Source: Cardiocondyla obscurior | Lineage: Eukaryota > Arthropoda > Insecta > Hymenoptera > Formicidae | Length of the DNA: 64,000 nucleotides | Direction: 5' to 3' | NCBI RefSeq assembly: GCF_019399895.1 | Contig: NC_091865.1 | Coordinates: 7,755,001-7,819,000 of the forward strand | In this document: piece after piece, positions 37,694 through 50,365 of the stretch | How the letters are laid out: the number at the start of each line of letters is the position of its first letter | Numbering within the stretch: the first letter of the stretch is position 1 | The notes under the pieces: model-generated | What the model was told of the DNA's origin: nothing | Databases searched by the model: none | Seen by the model: the letters and a program-made list of their open reading frames with translations, nothing else | Program-made: the position numbers and the translations under genes

Positions 37694-40600
37694 TTATGAA
37701 TTTTTCTGACCAAGTTGAACTATTACGCTTTTTACTTCTGTGTACGCCTCAAGACCATATTCTCCAAGTTCTCTGCCGTGTCCAGACATTTTGTACCCAC
37801 CAAACGGTACTTGGGGAATTATTGCATTATATGTATTAACCCTACATAAGAATTAACAACAAAATTAATTTTTTTTTTCAGAATTTACAAATGTACTTTT
37901 TGTAATATTTTCAAAACCACTTACCATACGGTACCGGCACGAAGACCTTGTACTATGTAATTCGCTTTATTAAGATCTTTTGTAAAAACTGCAGCAGCTA
38001 ATCCATAATCGGTATTATTTGCTCGTTCAATAACTTCTTCCAAGTCGTCAAACTTTAAGATTTGCTGTACTGGGCCAAAAATCTATCAAAAAAAAAAATT
38101 ATTTTTTCAATATGTTACATTACATTTCATATATAATTATAACGCTTACTTCTTCTCTAGCTATAGTCATATCATCTTTAACATCTGCAAATACTGTTGG
38201 AGCAACAAAATAGCCTTTGTCACCAATCCGTTCACCACCTGTTACTAATTTAGCACCTTCATCTTTACCAGATTCTATCATACGCATAATTTTGTGCAAC
38301 TGTTCCTCGTCAATCTAAACGATATAAATAGCATAATGATAATAATAAATAATGTTAATTATGTATTGATTGCTATTAGAAACTGTAAATTTGAATATAC
38401 CTGCGGGCCTTGCTCTATTTTTAAATCAAACGGATTTCCTACAGTCTTTGATTTGGCACGAAGTCCACTTTTTTCAACGAATTCGTCATAAATGTTCGAT
38501 TGAACGAAGGTTCTTGAGCCTGCACAACAGCATTGACCCTGGCAAAAAATTTATATAAAAATAAGCGAAAAATATTAATTAAAGAAAAAGTAAATGTAGA
38601 GTTTAGCAATAATCATGCATGAATGATACGTCATAAATTACCATGTTAAAAAATAATCCAAAATGTGCTGTTTCTACCGCTTGATTTATGTCAACATCTT
38701 TAAGAATAATGTTAGGAGATTTCCCACCTAATTCCAACGTAGTTCTCTTTAATTTATGCGTAGCAGCATTCTGTTTTATTAATTGGCCGACCTCGGTAGA
38801 ACCAGTGAATGCAATTTTGTCGACCTTGTCGTGAGCAACTAAGGCGGCACCGGTTTTACCATAACCAGGAACGACATTAATAACTCCATCAGGAAATCCA
38901 GCTTCCTTGGTCAATTGTGCCAGATAAAGAGCCGTTAACGGAGTCTGTTCAGCAGGTTTTAAAACAATGACATTTCCTAAGGAGTAAGATATGAATTTCA
39001 GTTTCAGGTGTTACAAAATTTACGACCTCACATTTTGTTAATTACAATAATAAAGTAAGAGAATTAAAATTGTATAATACATGACTTGTCACCTGTAGCT
39101 AAAGCTGGCGCTAACTTCCATGCCATCATCAAAATGGGAAAATTCCATGGAATAATTTGACCACATACTCCGACTGGTTCGTGTCTGGTGTATGCAAAAA
39201 CTTTTCCGTCGGCCGGGATAACTTTTCCATGATTCTTATCAGCCCATCCCGCAAAATATCTTAATACTCCGATGCTCATAGGTAAGTCACCGACATACGC
39301 ATTTGAATAAGGTTTTCCATTGTCTAAGGTTTCTAAGGACTAAAATGTAATGCATAACGAATTAATCTTTATAAAAAATTGGGATAAACTGAATATTTTG
39401 TTTTCTCTTAACGACAATAATTTTCGCAAAAATTTAAAAATAAAAATTGTTAATTAAAAGGCATAAACATTTCTAGTTCGACTTTTAAAAACTATCATAT
39501 ACGTCAACTTTTATGTTAAATATATCAATACCGCAAGGTACGTCCGATCACGTTCCATTAAATCCGCCAATCTGTTCAAGAGAACTCCTCTTTGGGAGGC
39601 ATCCATGGTTCTCCATGGTGAATTCCTTTTGAAAGCCTTATTAGCAGCTTGCACCGCAAAGTCAATGTCCGCACTGTCACCTTCTTGTACCTCGGCAATT
39701 ACCTCGCTGGTGGCTGGATTGACAGTCGGAAATGTCTTTCCGCTCTTAGATTTGTGCCATTCATTATTAATGAATATCTACATCAAAATAAAAATTATAT
39801 ACTGTTATTGCCTATTATTAATTGCGTTTTTATACATAAAAAAAAATATCACATATATGTTACAAAATAGACACATACAGTTCACATACAGTTCTGCATA
39901 AATATTCGAAAAAAAACATATCGCAAAAACGATAAATCGACGCTCGTTAATACTTGTTATTGCTGCAGTCTGCTTAAATTAAAAGATATCATAAATTACA
40001 TAACTTGGTGTAACATAATATTTGTATAAACTTATATCAGTTGAAAAAATAACATTTATTGCCAAAGTTAATTGAACACTCTTGCAGATTCTACTCTTTA
40101 CACTTTGATAATGTACAAAGAGCAATCTGGTATTGCGAGATAAAGAGAGAAACTCGAGTGTTAACAATTTTTCAAAAAACTAAATCTGAGAATAAAAAAA
40201 AAGGATTTCTTTCCACATGTTGAGTTAAATTTTTGAGTTAAGTTGAATTTATTAGAAAACCATTGATCACTATTAATTAATTACATTATTACTTGTCATT
40301 GATCATTGGGTAAAAAATATACCAGTCAATCCAGTCATACCAGTCACTGTGTCCATATATTATTACCCATATATTATGATTAGATAACAACATAGTCACT
40401 GACATTCAAAGTCAGTTAAACTACACATATTAATCAAATAAATCCTTACGTTTTATAAATAAAAATTATATGGTATGGTCATAAATCAAACTGCAGATAA
40501 TTTAAAAATCAAAGATTAAGCCAAATCTGTGTGTGACACCTGTTTCCTGTATAAATATAGACAAATATAGAAAACAGAATACAAATTTAATTTAACTATT

Positions 40601-41795
40601 TATAGTTATGCACAGAATACAAAATTAAATTTAACTATGTATAATTACGCACAAAATACAAAATTAAATTTTAAAAAATTAAGAAATATTATAAATTAAA
40701 TTGCAAGTAAAAAAAAACGGAATTATTAAATAAAAATAAAAAAATTAATAAAATCCATCTAAAATTTTATCGCTCATTAAATCGTTATTAATTTTATCAA
40801 TGTATCACCGATAAATATTTTAAGCCAGTATCTATACAACGAATGTACGATTAGATATTAATAAATTAAATTATAGGGATTTATTTTAAAACCTAATTAA
40901 ATTTTATCTCAAGTATCTTTGATCGCTGTCATTATTTAACAATAAGTAACGACAATTAGCTGACGTGTTTGAAGTTTAATCAAAATCATGCTAATTGCAA
41001 TAAACATATAATCAGCTTCTACGGGCTCCAAGGTCGGTGGTTTTAAAGTTATTAAACTTTTTTTTTTTTTCCTAAAAAATTCCAGAGTTACAAAATTTGT
41101 TTAAATGGTAAATCTTTTGTCAAACAGTTAAACCAATTATAATGGAATCGGCAATTTCGCCGTTGCGGTCAGTAAACTGCATGATTAGCTGTAATTGCGC
41201 CACAATTTATCTTATTTTATCGCATCGGATTGCATTATATTCACGAGCTCAGTTACATTTCTGCTGACGTATACTGACAAAGTTACGGTGACGTACAATT
41301 AACGCCACAGTACGGGACGTGTAAAATTCGATCACCTCGTGACATGCACAAACCCTTGACCTTATATCACGTTTGATCGTTGCTTAGATACGAGCACAAA
41401 CCTCTCTTCGAATGGAGATTTAGCCGTTCCACGAGATAAATATGTTAGACTGTTAGAGCAAATTGTGTCATGTCATAACAAATCATCATAAACGAATCTT
41501 GATAAAAAAAAAAAAATGTAATACTCGCGTCTGCGACAATAGCATCTTACTCTCTCCTTCACTTCGAACTTCTCGGCTTTGTTCTCAAGAGTGTATTCGC
41601 CGCCATATCCATGCCGAAGCAAATATAAATACATCCGCAATCTCGCATCGTGTTTGCGAATAATTCTACTTGCAGTTTCATTAGATTCCTCCTACTTACG
41701 CCTGTGTAAAGGATCGGCGGACAAGCGTCCGGCGCCGGCAAGGCCGCGGACGAGTAACGTCGAAGATGTCGTAATCCCTTTAGCACGCGCAACAT
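37694..41795 (-). CDS. ALDH2: mitochondrial aldehyde dehydrogenase (ALDH2-like)
   Basis: Eight exons in coding order: 41795-41700, 39777-39532, 39339-39093, 38976-38642, 38538-38401, 38314-38150, 38082-37925, 37841-37694, all in phase, giving 510 residues. It oxidises aldehydes to acids with NAD+. Glu278 in LELGGKSP and Cys312 in GQCCCAGSRTF are the general base and nucleophile; their spacing of 34 equals that of Glu268/Cys302 in ALDH2. The NAD-fold motif FTGSTEVGQ is intact. The first exon (MLRVLKGLRHLRRYSSA) is Arg/Leu-rich with no acidic residue, indicating mitochondrial import. ALDH1-type cytosolic enzymes are close relatives; the presequence favours ALDH2. The first intron is 1.9 kb, AT-rich and holds a short tandem repeat. 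Confidence 0.95.
40575..40672. repeat. tandem repeat, ~39-bp unit x 2.5
   Basis: Two and a half copies of an AT-rich unit of about 39 bp beginning AGAATACAAA and ending TATGCAC or TACGCAC, inside ALDH intron 1. Units differ by a few substitutions. Confidence 0.8.
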
Positions 41796-42752
41796 GTCGA
41801 CGCAGCGAACGATGGGAGAGAACTGAGTGCAATAACTAGAACTAGAGGAAAGGAGAGGAGTCTCTTCTCTTTTTACCCCTCACTTCGTCACTCCACAAAA
41901 ATACAATGTTCAGTGGTGTGCTCGAAACAGAGAGCGCGTGCTCTATTTCATGTTGAATTCCAATCAACTAGTGACATCTCAAAAAGGCGCGCTACATTTC
42001 TCTCTTTTGCTTAGTGATCCGGTTATTAAAATTGTTTGCAACGGCTAACAGTGAAAAGAATTCTTAAATTGTATTCTGGGAAGGTTGGGAATATCGAGGA
42101 TCTTTTAGTCCCAAGATGATGCCTGTGGACTGACTAGAAAATTGTACGTTAAGATTCGCATATACATTTTCTGTACACAAACTTATTTATATATGGCAGT
42201 TATATACAGAATATTTAATAGTTATTAGATATAAATTATACAGACGTTTTCTTTTTCAAACGTAACTTTTGAGTAGATAAAAAATATTTTAATGAATGCT
42301 TTGAATACGCTTGAATATTCAAATTTATTGCTACGTGTTTTAAACGTGAGGTAAATTTTTTAATGACATAATCGAAAATTTCCGTCCAAACTTGTCGGGA
42401 TTTGTTAAATTAAAATAATAGTTATATGTACATACATACATAATTATAGAAAAAATTCAAGAGAATAAAAAAGAAATTTTGTTTTTATACAATTCAATCT
42501 TACATCCAAATAAAATAGTAAAGGAAATTAAAATAACATTAAAGAATCAAGTATCGTTAATTATTTCGTTTTGGAATAAAACTCCATTATACGCCTTATA
42601 TACAGATCTTACTTTCACGTAAAAACAAAATTAAAAAAAAATTCCATTAAAATTTGAAATAATCAGCATATTCAAACACACTTAATTTTCATGCTGCACG
42701 CATCGTTTTTTATTTTTATTTTATTTATTTATTTTTTAAATTTAAAGTTATA
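41796..42752. other. intergenic region between ALDH (-) and MYBBP1A (-)
   Basis: It holds the 5' flank and promoter of the ALDH gene (right of 41796) and the 3' UTR of MYBBP1A (left of 42753). A minus-strand AATAAA at 42724-42729 lies just past the MYBBP1A stop. No other gene was seen. Confidence 0.55.
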
Positions 42753-45700
42753 TCAAATACGATCGGTACTTTTTCTCCTCTTAGATTCAGGATCGTTCTC
42801 CATCGCTTGATTCCTTTTTTGCGATTCTTTCGAATTTGTATACTTGTTATGCGAATTCCCGTTTTGAAAAAGTTGTGGTGTGTCTTCGTTTTCTGGTAAA
42901 CTAACACTGCTAAAGTTAAACGGCTCTATATCTTGAGACATAATTTTTGCACGTAACTCACGCGCCTCTTTCTTCAATAATCGCTTTTCTTTTTGTCTAC
43001 TCTTATTCTTTTTCTTTTTTATCTCATTATTACTTTGCACTGCGCCTTCTTGTTCTTTCGAATTTTCTTCTTCCGAATCACTTTCTTTTCCATTTTGAAA
43101 TCCAACATTACTTTGTTTGCCATTACTTTGTGTGAGAGTATCGTTAAAACTATTCAATTTAGTATTATCTTTTGCTGAACACCTGTCGATACAAATTAAG
43201 TAAAAAAAAAAGACTGGAGAAACTTCAAAGAACTGCATTATATTTATTGTTATACTTACACGTTAAAAGGTATTCCAATCTCCACTGCTAACTTCTTGTA
43301 GGCAGTTTTAGCATCTCCAGAAAGAACGTTTCGATTTCTATATTCCATTAATGCTTCTTTAATGGTTTGCCAATCCCATGCTTGTGGCAAATGACGTGAA
43401 TAAACGACACGTAAAAGCATCAGAAGATGTCCGATAAATTTTTGCAAAATTTTTTTCCGAGCGCTAACGTAATTGCACGAAACAGATTGTCCATTATCGT
43501 TCAGATGTACATAACATGTCTCTTTGAGCGTATCCACTGAATTTTTACAAAGTGTCGATTCTAATTTCGTTCTCATGTCCGCATACTTCGTATTACTGTT
43601 CAATAACCGATTATTGTTATAGAAAATTAGTAACAATTCCAATGCTTGACTTCTACGAAAGTATCTAATACTGCTGTCAAAAGCAAAATCCACCTAAAAA
43701 TTAGATATTTTATACAGATTATTTTATATTAAAAAGTATGAAAAAATTATAATTTTATATACATTACATATTCATTTTAATACGTACCAGCAAAGGTGCT
43801 AGCTGCCAATTATCTTCCCAGCATAACTGTAAAACACCCTTAAATAACATAGACGAAAGTACGCAATCTCTTTTTTTAAAGAACGCAGTTAGATTTTCGC
43901 CGTAAATTTCTACAATGCTCGTAGTGGACAAGTTAGCTTGCTGTGCGCACCTGACAAGGAAAGTACAGCATTCTGCCAATTTATCATTGAGCTCTTGACA
44001 GACTGAAGCAGAACGTTCTCCTTTTACGATCAAAGCCTTAAAAAAACATAGATTATATAATTTAATCACCACATTTGTATTTAATCACTATAAATAATTA
44101 CCTTTAAAATTGTCGTTAATAAAACATCATCAACACCCGTTGTATCCTTAAACTTTTTTATCGTTGATAACTTTTTTAAGCAAGCTCGAATTCTATGCGT
44201 GAGTGGCTCCTGATGCGGGTCCTTTATACAAAATTCCAGCAGAGCGAAAAGTGGCACGATCATATCTAGAGTAACCGCCATAGACGGGCAAATATCTAAA
44301 TAAATAGATAATAAATCTATAACACGAGCCCTAAAGTGCATCAACGCCTGGCTTGTTTTTCCTTGCTTTTTAGAACGAGCTTGACGATTCTCTCGAAGAA
44401 TTTTGAATGCCGCTGCTAACGATTCATCCAATCGTTTGCCCTCTTCTACGCCTATTTGATCTACATCGATGTCTTCGTCATCGGTTTGCATTGCGGCATC
44501 ACCCAAAGCTTCACGTAACGCTAATCTTAATTTATCGGTTACTGTTTCATCATCATCTTCGTCCTCATTTTCACTTTCACCATCAGACTCGGATTCGCTT
44601 TTTGATAAAACCTCATTACCTGAAACATTTTCCCCTTCCTCCTCATCCTCATTCTCGTCATCTTCAGATTCACTTTCTATACCTGAAGAATCTTCATCAT
44701 TTCGCTGTGCAGTAAGAGTTTTTTTAGTATTTTTTATATCCAGCACCTAAAGTAAAAAATTACAAATATATTTAAATTTATACAAAATTAATAAGTATTT
44801 TTTTAGTTACAAAATAAATTATTTTTATAGTAAGTATATAAATAAAAAGCTTACGGCTAATATCTGATGAACTGCAGATGACGTCAGATGGGGGCAGATA
44901 TGCGGAAATACACAGCCAACTAGTGACCGAAATAAATGATCATTTTTAGACAAAAGAGATAACAAAAGATCCACTACTACTTCAACCCATTCTGGTTCTT
45001 CTTCGGTAGCTACATTATTAATTTTTTTCTGCCCTTTTGATTTTTTATTTAATCTCTCGTAACAACATTGAAGTTCATTAATCGACATAATTGCCATTTC
45101 AGGATCTGAGAATAACTGAAGACCCATATGTAAATTCGTAGTATGAAATATAGGCAAAGCTTCGACATTTTTTGTATTTTTTTCCAATATTTCTATCATG
45201 CTCATCACTTTTTTCCAAGTATCAGATGCTGCATCGTTTAATGGCGATCTTAATCGTATTTCATTGGATTGCAATTTCGAATCTAAATCATGAACGAGTG
45301 CACTTAATAGATTTCGTACATTATCCAACTTTGGTAATTTATGATCCAAAGCACGATAAAAAGAATCTTTAAATTGTTCTGTAAATAATAAAATTTATTC
45401 CAACTTATAATTATTAAAAATAATATTAACTTAAAAATTAAACAATGTATATTAAATATACTTACGCGCTAATTCTATACCGACATTAGGCACTTCACAT
45501 AATCCGTAATTGAATAGGAACGACAGTTGCTCAAGTCTCCAGTCCTGGTCAGAGAATGTTTCTTGATGACCCATTAACCTAAAGAAAGAATGCACATTTA
45601 ATCCAATAAATATTATTTTAATCTATAACTATATTGTAATAAATATTTTTTGTACCAAGTATATAATTGTACTCACTTTGTTAATAATTGTGCTGTGTAA

Positions 45701-47423
45701 CTTCGCTCTGCGTTTGTCCACAACTCCGCTTTTGCACCTTCTCTTTCTTTAGTCAACTTACTTTCTATAATATCTTTATATAATTGGCATAATTTTTTAA
45801 TACCGTCTATTTTCAGATTTCCTGTAATTATTTGAATTACCTTAACACCTGTTTTTTTCTCTATCATTAAATCACCAGGATGCAATATAAGTTTTTTTAA
45901 TATGCTTAGCTGCACCTTTGTCTTAATATGTTCGTCATTTGAAGAAGATACTATCAGATGTAAAACTTTTCTGAATGCTATTAAAACTTCATCATTATTA
46001 TTTCTCTTACAATTAGAAAATCTTTTTAACATGTGCTGTAGAAGATTAGGAGATAATAATAATGGAATTATAGTTTTATCTGTAGCATTGGTAAGTATTA
46101 ATCGTAAAATTTCTACAACAATATATTCATCACTCTTTGATGGTTTAATAAATTTCTGATCAATGCCTTTCCAGAAGTCTGCTACAAATTCAGTTGTAAC
46201 TAACTTTTCACAAAAAAGTTTAAACACTGGATGGCGATAAGAAACAATTCTAGGTAAAGCCTAATAAAAAAGAAAAAGTATATTAATATTATGCAGTCAC
46301 ATATATGTAAGTACAAATCAGTACATAAAAATTTAAACAAAAAGAAAATCATTCAAATCTCGTTAAATAACGTACCGTTAATAGTTTAATAATATTTTCA
46401 ATAGAATCCTTGGTAATAATTTCTTTCACATCCAAGTGTTCTTTTAAAAATTTATGATTAACCAGGGATGGATGTTTATCTCTAACAATGAGCAGTATAT
46501 AAAATGTATCTAAAGTTTGTTTGGACCAAGGTTTACCAATTTCTTCTTTAACAACTGGCCAGATATTCTTCATAGATGCAGTATCAAGCTGAACAATAAG
46601 CTCACTCAAAAATATAATGGAAATAAATGATAAATAGCTGCGTTGTCGGCCAGCATTCACTAAAATTTCAGTAATCTTTTGTTGTGTCTCCATATTGTTG
46701 TTAGCAAGTAAGTCAGACCTTATCATAGCTCCACATAGCAATATGTGTCCCATGTATATATCAGCATTCTCCTGTAGAAATGTATGTCTCATACAAATGT
46801 ATGTTTCATATTATACAGGGTCCCATATTAAATAAACATTTACTATGGAATGCCCTGTAAAATATATTTAATACCATTTTTACAACAATAAAGCAAAACA
46901 TATAAATCTTACACTCTTAGGATGACTCCCAGATGGATGTAGCTGAGTATTCATTATAGAAAGAAGTCTCTCTATTGACATGGTTGGATTCATTTTTAGG
47001 AAAACCATCAATGTGCTGTAGAATCCCCTTCTTGTAAAAGTCATTGAAGATCCCAAACTGCGAACCAGTCTAACCAGAGCATAATTCAGCTCATTGTCAT
47101 CTTGATTCTGCAAGAGCAATGCAATGTTCCAAGTTAAATATTTCCAAGGATATCTCAAACTAAATCCTTCTTTTTCACACTATATGCAACTTAAACTAGC
47201 TTGGTAAGGTTAATGTTAATTGATTTACCGTATTATGTTGATGCAGATGATTTAACAGCGCGACTCCGGCATTCAGTCTCACAGAGTCGTTACTATCCTT
47301 TAGTTTGTTAAAATTGTTCAGTACAGTAGAATTCATCCTGTCGGTTTTTTGCCACTCGGCAAGATTATTCGCACCCGTGTCTGCCATGTGCTTGTCGTGC
47401 GGTTCGTCTAACGCGGTGGCCAT
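42753..47423 (-). CDS. MYBBP1A: MYB-binding protein 1A / DNA polymerase V-like nucleolar protein
   Basis: Ten exons in coding order: 47423-47229, 47179-46913, 46771-46376, 46260-45677, 45578-45466, 45378-44855, 44746-44102, 44036-43788, 43693-43260, 43182-42753. All are in phase, giving 1278 residues against about 1330 in human. The body is helical, HEAT-like sequence. The most recognisable block is WVEVVVDLLLSLL followed by CVFPHICPHLTSSAVHQIL (about residues 650-690), a conserved Pol5/MYBBP1A signature. A strongly acidic Ser/Glu/Asp tract (about 710-762) follows and the tail is Lys-rich, typical of nucleolar factors. Family knowledge: yeast Pol5 and MYBBP1A act in rRNA transcription and pre-rRNA processing; despite the name there is no demonstrated polymerase role. 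It is head to head with eIF4H. Confidence 0.92.
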
Positions 47424-47611
47424 CTTACTTTTTCTGATATTTCCCAGTCGGGGCAGACGCCGCAGACGGCAGTGCAGTAGTGCACTAGTGCAGCACTACA
47501 CTCATCAAAAATATAATCGTCGCAGCGGCGCGAAGTAGCAATGGCATCGCGCGCACGGTGAACGGTATCAGACTCGACTCGCGCGGTCCCGGTCAGTTCC
47601 GTGCATTCAAT
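47424..47611. promoter_or_regulatory. 188-bp bidirectional promoter, MYBBP1A (-) / eIF4H (+)
   Basis: Start codons on opposite strands are only 188 bp apart, so both 5' UTRs and both core promoters fit in this interval. It contains a perfect 12-bp palindrome TGCACTAGTGCA at 47481-47492 flanked by further AGTGCA/TGCACT copies on both sides, and an initiator-like GTCAGTTCC near 47592. Both genes serve protein synthesis (ribosome assembly and translation initiation), so co-regulation is plausible but inferred. Confidence 0.75.
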
Positions 47612-50365
47612 ATGGCTGGTCGAGGTGGTTACGACGATTCAAGGCAAGTATCAGCCGCGTTTGCGGCCGTGTCAGGCGGTCGATGGAGTCCTAGATGACC
47701 GTAGTCGTGGCAGCTACGCCCGCTGGCTTTGTGCGTCAAGAAGACGTGCGTTTTGCCCGCGTATATCCCCCGGTTTTTAAGGTTAAGTGTGGCTGACGCG
47801 AGTACAGGCGCAACACCTTGCGAGGCGCCGCGCGACACGCGGCTTTATTTTGGCCGGTCGGGCTTCCGCGGCGGCGAACCGTAAGCTCTCGACGACGACG
47901 CGGCCGACGGCGTGGCCGTTCTTGGGAAATGACGCACGTGTGGTGCACGCACCGCTAGAGCAAGCGAGAGAATGGACTGGAGCTTAACAGAGAGAAAGAG
48001 AGAGATAGAGAGAGAGGAAGAACGTTTTGTGCGACGACAGCGTAGGCGCGCGTCTTCGACGTGCGGCCACTGTCGTGATTCTCGGTTGACCAGGCGGCTG
48101 TCAGCATGGACTCCGTTTCTGATCGCGTCGCACCCCAATCCATTCAATTAAATTTCTGACACAATACTCCTTAATTTATATATATGTGTGTGTGTGATGT
48201 GTGCTCACACACACACGCATACACACATGTATAAGCGAGCTTTTTTATTATGAAAATGAAGTTAACTGGTATGTCAACAAAAGGAAAAAGAATGAATCTA
48301 TAACATTCTCATGCATATAACAGCTTCTGTCATAATCTGTGATTTTGGAGCAGTTAAATATAATTAATGTTAATAGATTTAATTTGATGAGTTAATATAT
48401 GTTTGTAAAGATAACGTTCAATTTTATTAAAGAAAATTTTTTTTGTTGTTTAAATTAGTATTATAATGCATAAACTATTTTGCAGATAAATATAATAATT
48501 TAAAAACCTACATTCATATAATAGGATTGAACGTCACAATTGAAACAGAAGTAAGAAATTTATTATGTTTTGCATGTATAAAAGTGAATATACATCTTTT
48601 TTCAGAGATTATCCCACTCATCGGAGTAGAAAACCGTTGCCGACAGAACCTCCATATACTGCATATGTGGGAAATTTGCCAAATGGAATTGTACAAGGCG
48701 ACGTGGACAAAATCTTTGAGAAGCTCAATGTTAAAGTCATCAGATTGGTTAAAGACAGAGACACTGACAAGTATGTATTAATTGTAACAAACAGTTTATT
48801 TTAATTTTCAATATTTTAATATATTTTCTTATTTATAGATTTAAAGGCTTCTGCTATGTCGAATTCGAAGATTTGTCTGATCTGGAAGCAGCATTGGAGA
48901 TGGACGGAGCGGTAGAAGTGGACAAATGTTTGATTAAAATTGATGTAGCAGAAGGAAAGAGGAATGACCGTGGTGGCGGCTTTGATAGGAGAAACCGTGG
49001 CACTGGCGGTGGAAGTGGATTTAAAGGACGAGATTCCGGCCGCAGTGGATACGGCGAGGATTTTGATAGTAAATCATATTCAGGCAAACATTATATGCTT
49101 CTATAAATAATAACGACAGAACACATTTTATAATACTGCAAACAGAGCTATAAAAGAAGTAACTACAATTACGATTACGATTACTAGTAATCATAAAAGA
49201 TATTACTAATTACGATTATAAAGCGAAGTAACCGTAATCGTCCAGTTATAGATTACCAAAATAGTAATTACTTATACAGTTCTGACTGCTAACTAATTTT
49301 TTTTTTATTTTTTTACTACTACGCGAAATCTAACATGTTGCAAATCAGATTTTAACGTTTGTTTTGATACACAGGATACAGCGATAGAGGTCCATATGGT
49401 GGTAGTAGGCAAGGTAACGATAGATGGGATTCTAGAAGTAATAGAGGCAATTACGGCCAATTCAACGATGACACAGGTGGAAGTCGTGATTGGCAGCGAA
49501 GTACATCTAGCAGATCATTCAGTAATAAACCTCCACTTCGGGGAAGTGGTCCAGAGCGGAAACCCTTTTATGAGGACCCTTACCAAAAAGATGCGGCAGT
49601 TCCAGGTATGTATAATACAGTATGTAATTTTCGAAAACATCAATTACTAAATTATAAAAGAGTTTAGAATATAGCTGTAGTTATGTATGTATTTATCGGA
49701 TAAAAAATAAACTACAATGTATATTTTTTCCTATTTGAGACATAAGATTCATACATGTAAAAATATAAAGTAATTTAATTTGAGTTTAAATTGGTTTTTA
49801 AAATGTATTTCTTCCAGAGCTATAGTGACTACTTTTTTTACAGCTCTAATTTCTTGTAATAAAAAGTTATATAAAAATAATTTTTTTTTTCTAGTAAAAA
49901 TTATATGTATTAGATTAACGCTCGGAATTAGTAGCCCAGTTCGGCCGATTTCTGATTGTCTCCGCCTTCGGAACCCCCACTATCGCTCAAAGCTCGACGA
50001 CCGGTCGAGCTTCGAGCGATAGTAAGGGACCAAAGACGGAGACGATCAAAAATCGACCGAACTGGGCTAATTCCGAGCGCTGTATTAGATCATTGAAAAT
50101 TAAATCTAGCTGTTTGATGAATAATTGTTTTGTTCTTAAACTGTTAAAAATCTTAAAAATGTATGTTAATAAAAATACCTAATTTATTATTATCTATTCA
50201 ATTTTACTTTTTACTTTAGATACTTCTGGAAGAAAACGTTTGGAGCTCAAACCAAGAACTGTCAAAGAGCCTGTGAATGCAATTGCAGAATCGAGTAAAA
50301 CAAGTTCCATTTATGGAGGTGCAAAGCCTCGAGAAGAAAAATTAGAAACGCCGCAGGACAAGTAA
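47612..50365 (+). CDS. EIF4H: eukaryotic translation initiation factor 4H
   Basis: Exons 47612-47643, 48606-48770, 48839-49068, 49375-49605, 50220-50365, in phase, giving 267 residues. One RRM occupies about residues 28-105 with RNP2 AYVGNL (30-35) and RNP1 KGFCYVEF (68-75). An Arg/Gly/Ser/Asp-rich region follows, then a C-terminus containing SIYGGAKPREEKLE, a motif shared with eIF4B. eIF4H stimulates the eIF4A RNA helicase during cap-dependent initiation. The first intron appears to use a GC donor (TTCAAG then GCAAGT); the nearest GT alternative breaks the frame into exon 2. Intron 4 contains a hAT-like foldback element. AATAAA hexamers at 50664 and 51475 are possible poly(A) sites. Confidence 0.93.
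47644..48605 (+). other. eIF4H intron 1 with GA and CA/TG repeats
   Basis: The GC-rich first half overlaps short open frames that look non-coding. It contains a GA-rich tract at 47989-48018 and an alternating (TG)n-(CA)n block at 48180-48231 in which the two halves are complementary and could form a hairpin. It begins GCAAGT and ends TTTCAG. Confidence 0.7.
49150..49272. repeat. ATTACGATTAC-type inverted/direct repeats in eIF4H intron 3
   Basis: Several copies of ATTACGATTA and its complement TAATCGTAAT crowd into about 120 bp, for example CAATTACGATTACGATTACT followed by AGTAATC, then AATTACGATTA, then CCGTAATCG. The arms could pair. It may be the remnant of a foldback element; no target duplication was identified. 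Confidence 0.5.
49916..50082. mobile_element. hAT-like foldback MITE, copy 1 (167 bp)
   Basis: Almost the entire element is an inverted repeat. Ends are TAACGCTCGGAATTAG on the left and CTAATTCCGAGCGCTG on the right, that is CAGCGCTCGG-type termini with two changes on the left. Flanking direct repeats TATTAGAT at 49908-49915 and 50083-50090 are a perfect 8-bp target duplication, which together with CAG...CTG ends indicates the hAT superfamily. Internal motif CCCCACTATCGCTCAAAG is shared with the element at 61534. It sits in eIF4H intron 4 and has no coding capacity. Confidence 0.85.

Noticed and set aside
44407..44750. Antisense frames over the MYBBP1A acidic region
   Set aside because: Ser-rich or His-rich translations are the complement of the acidic Glu/Asp/Ser tract of the real gene.
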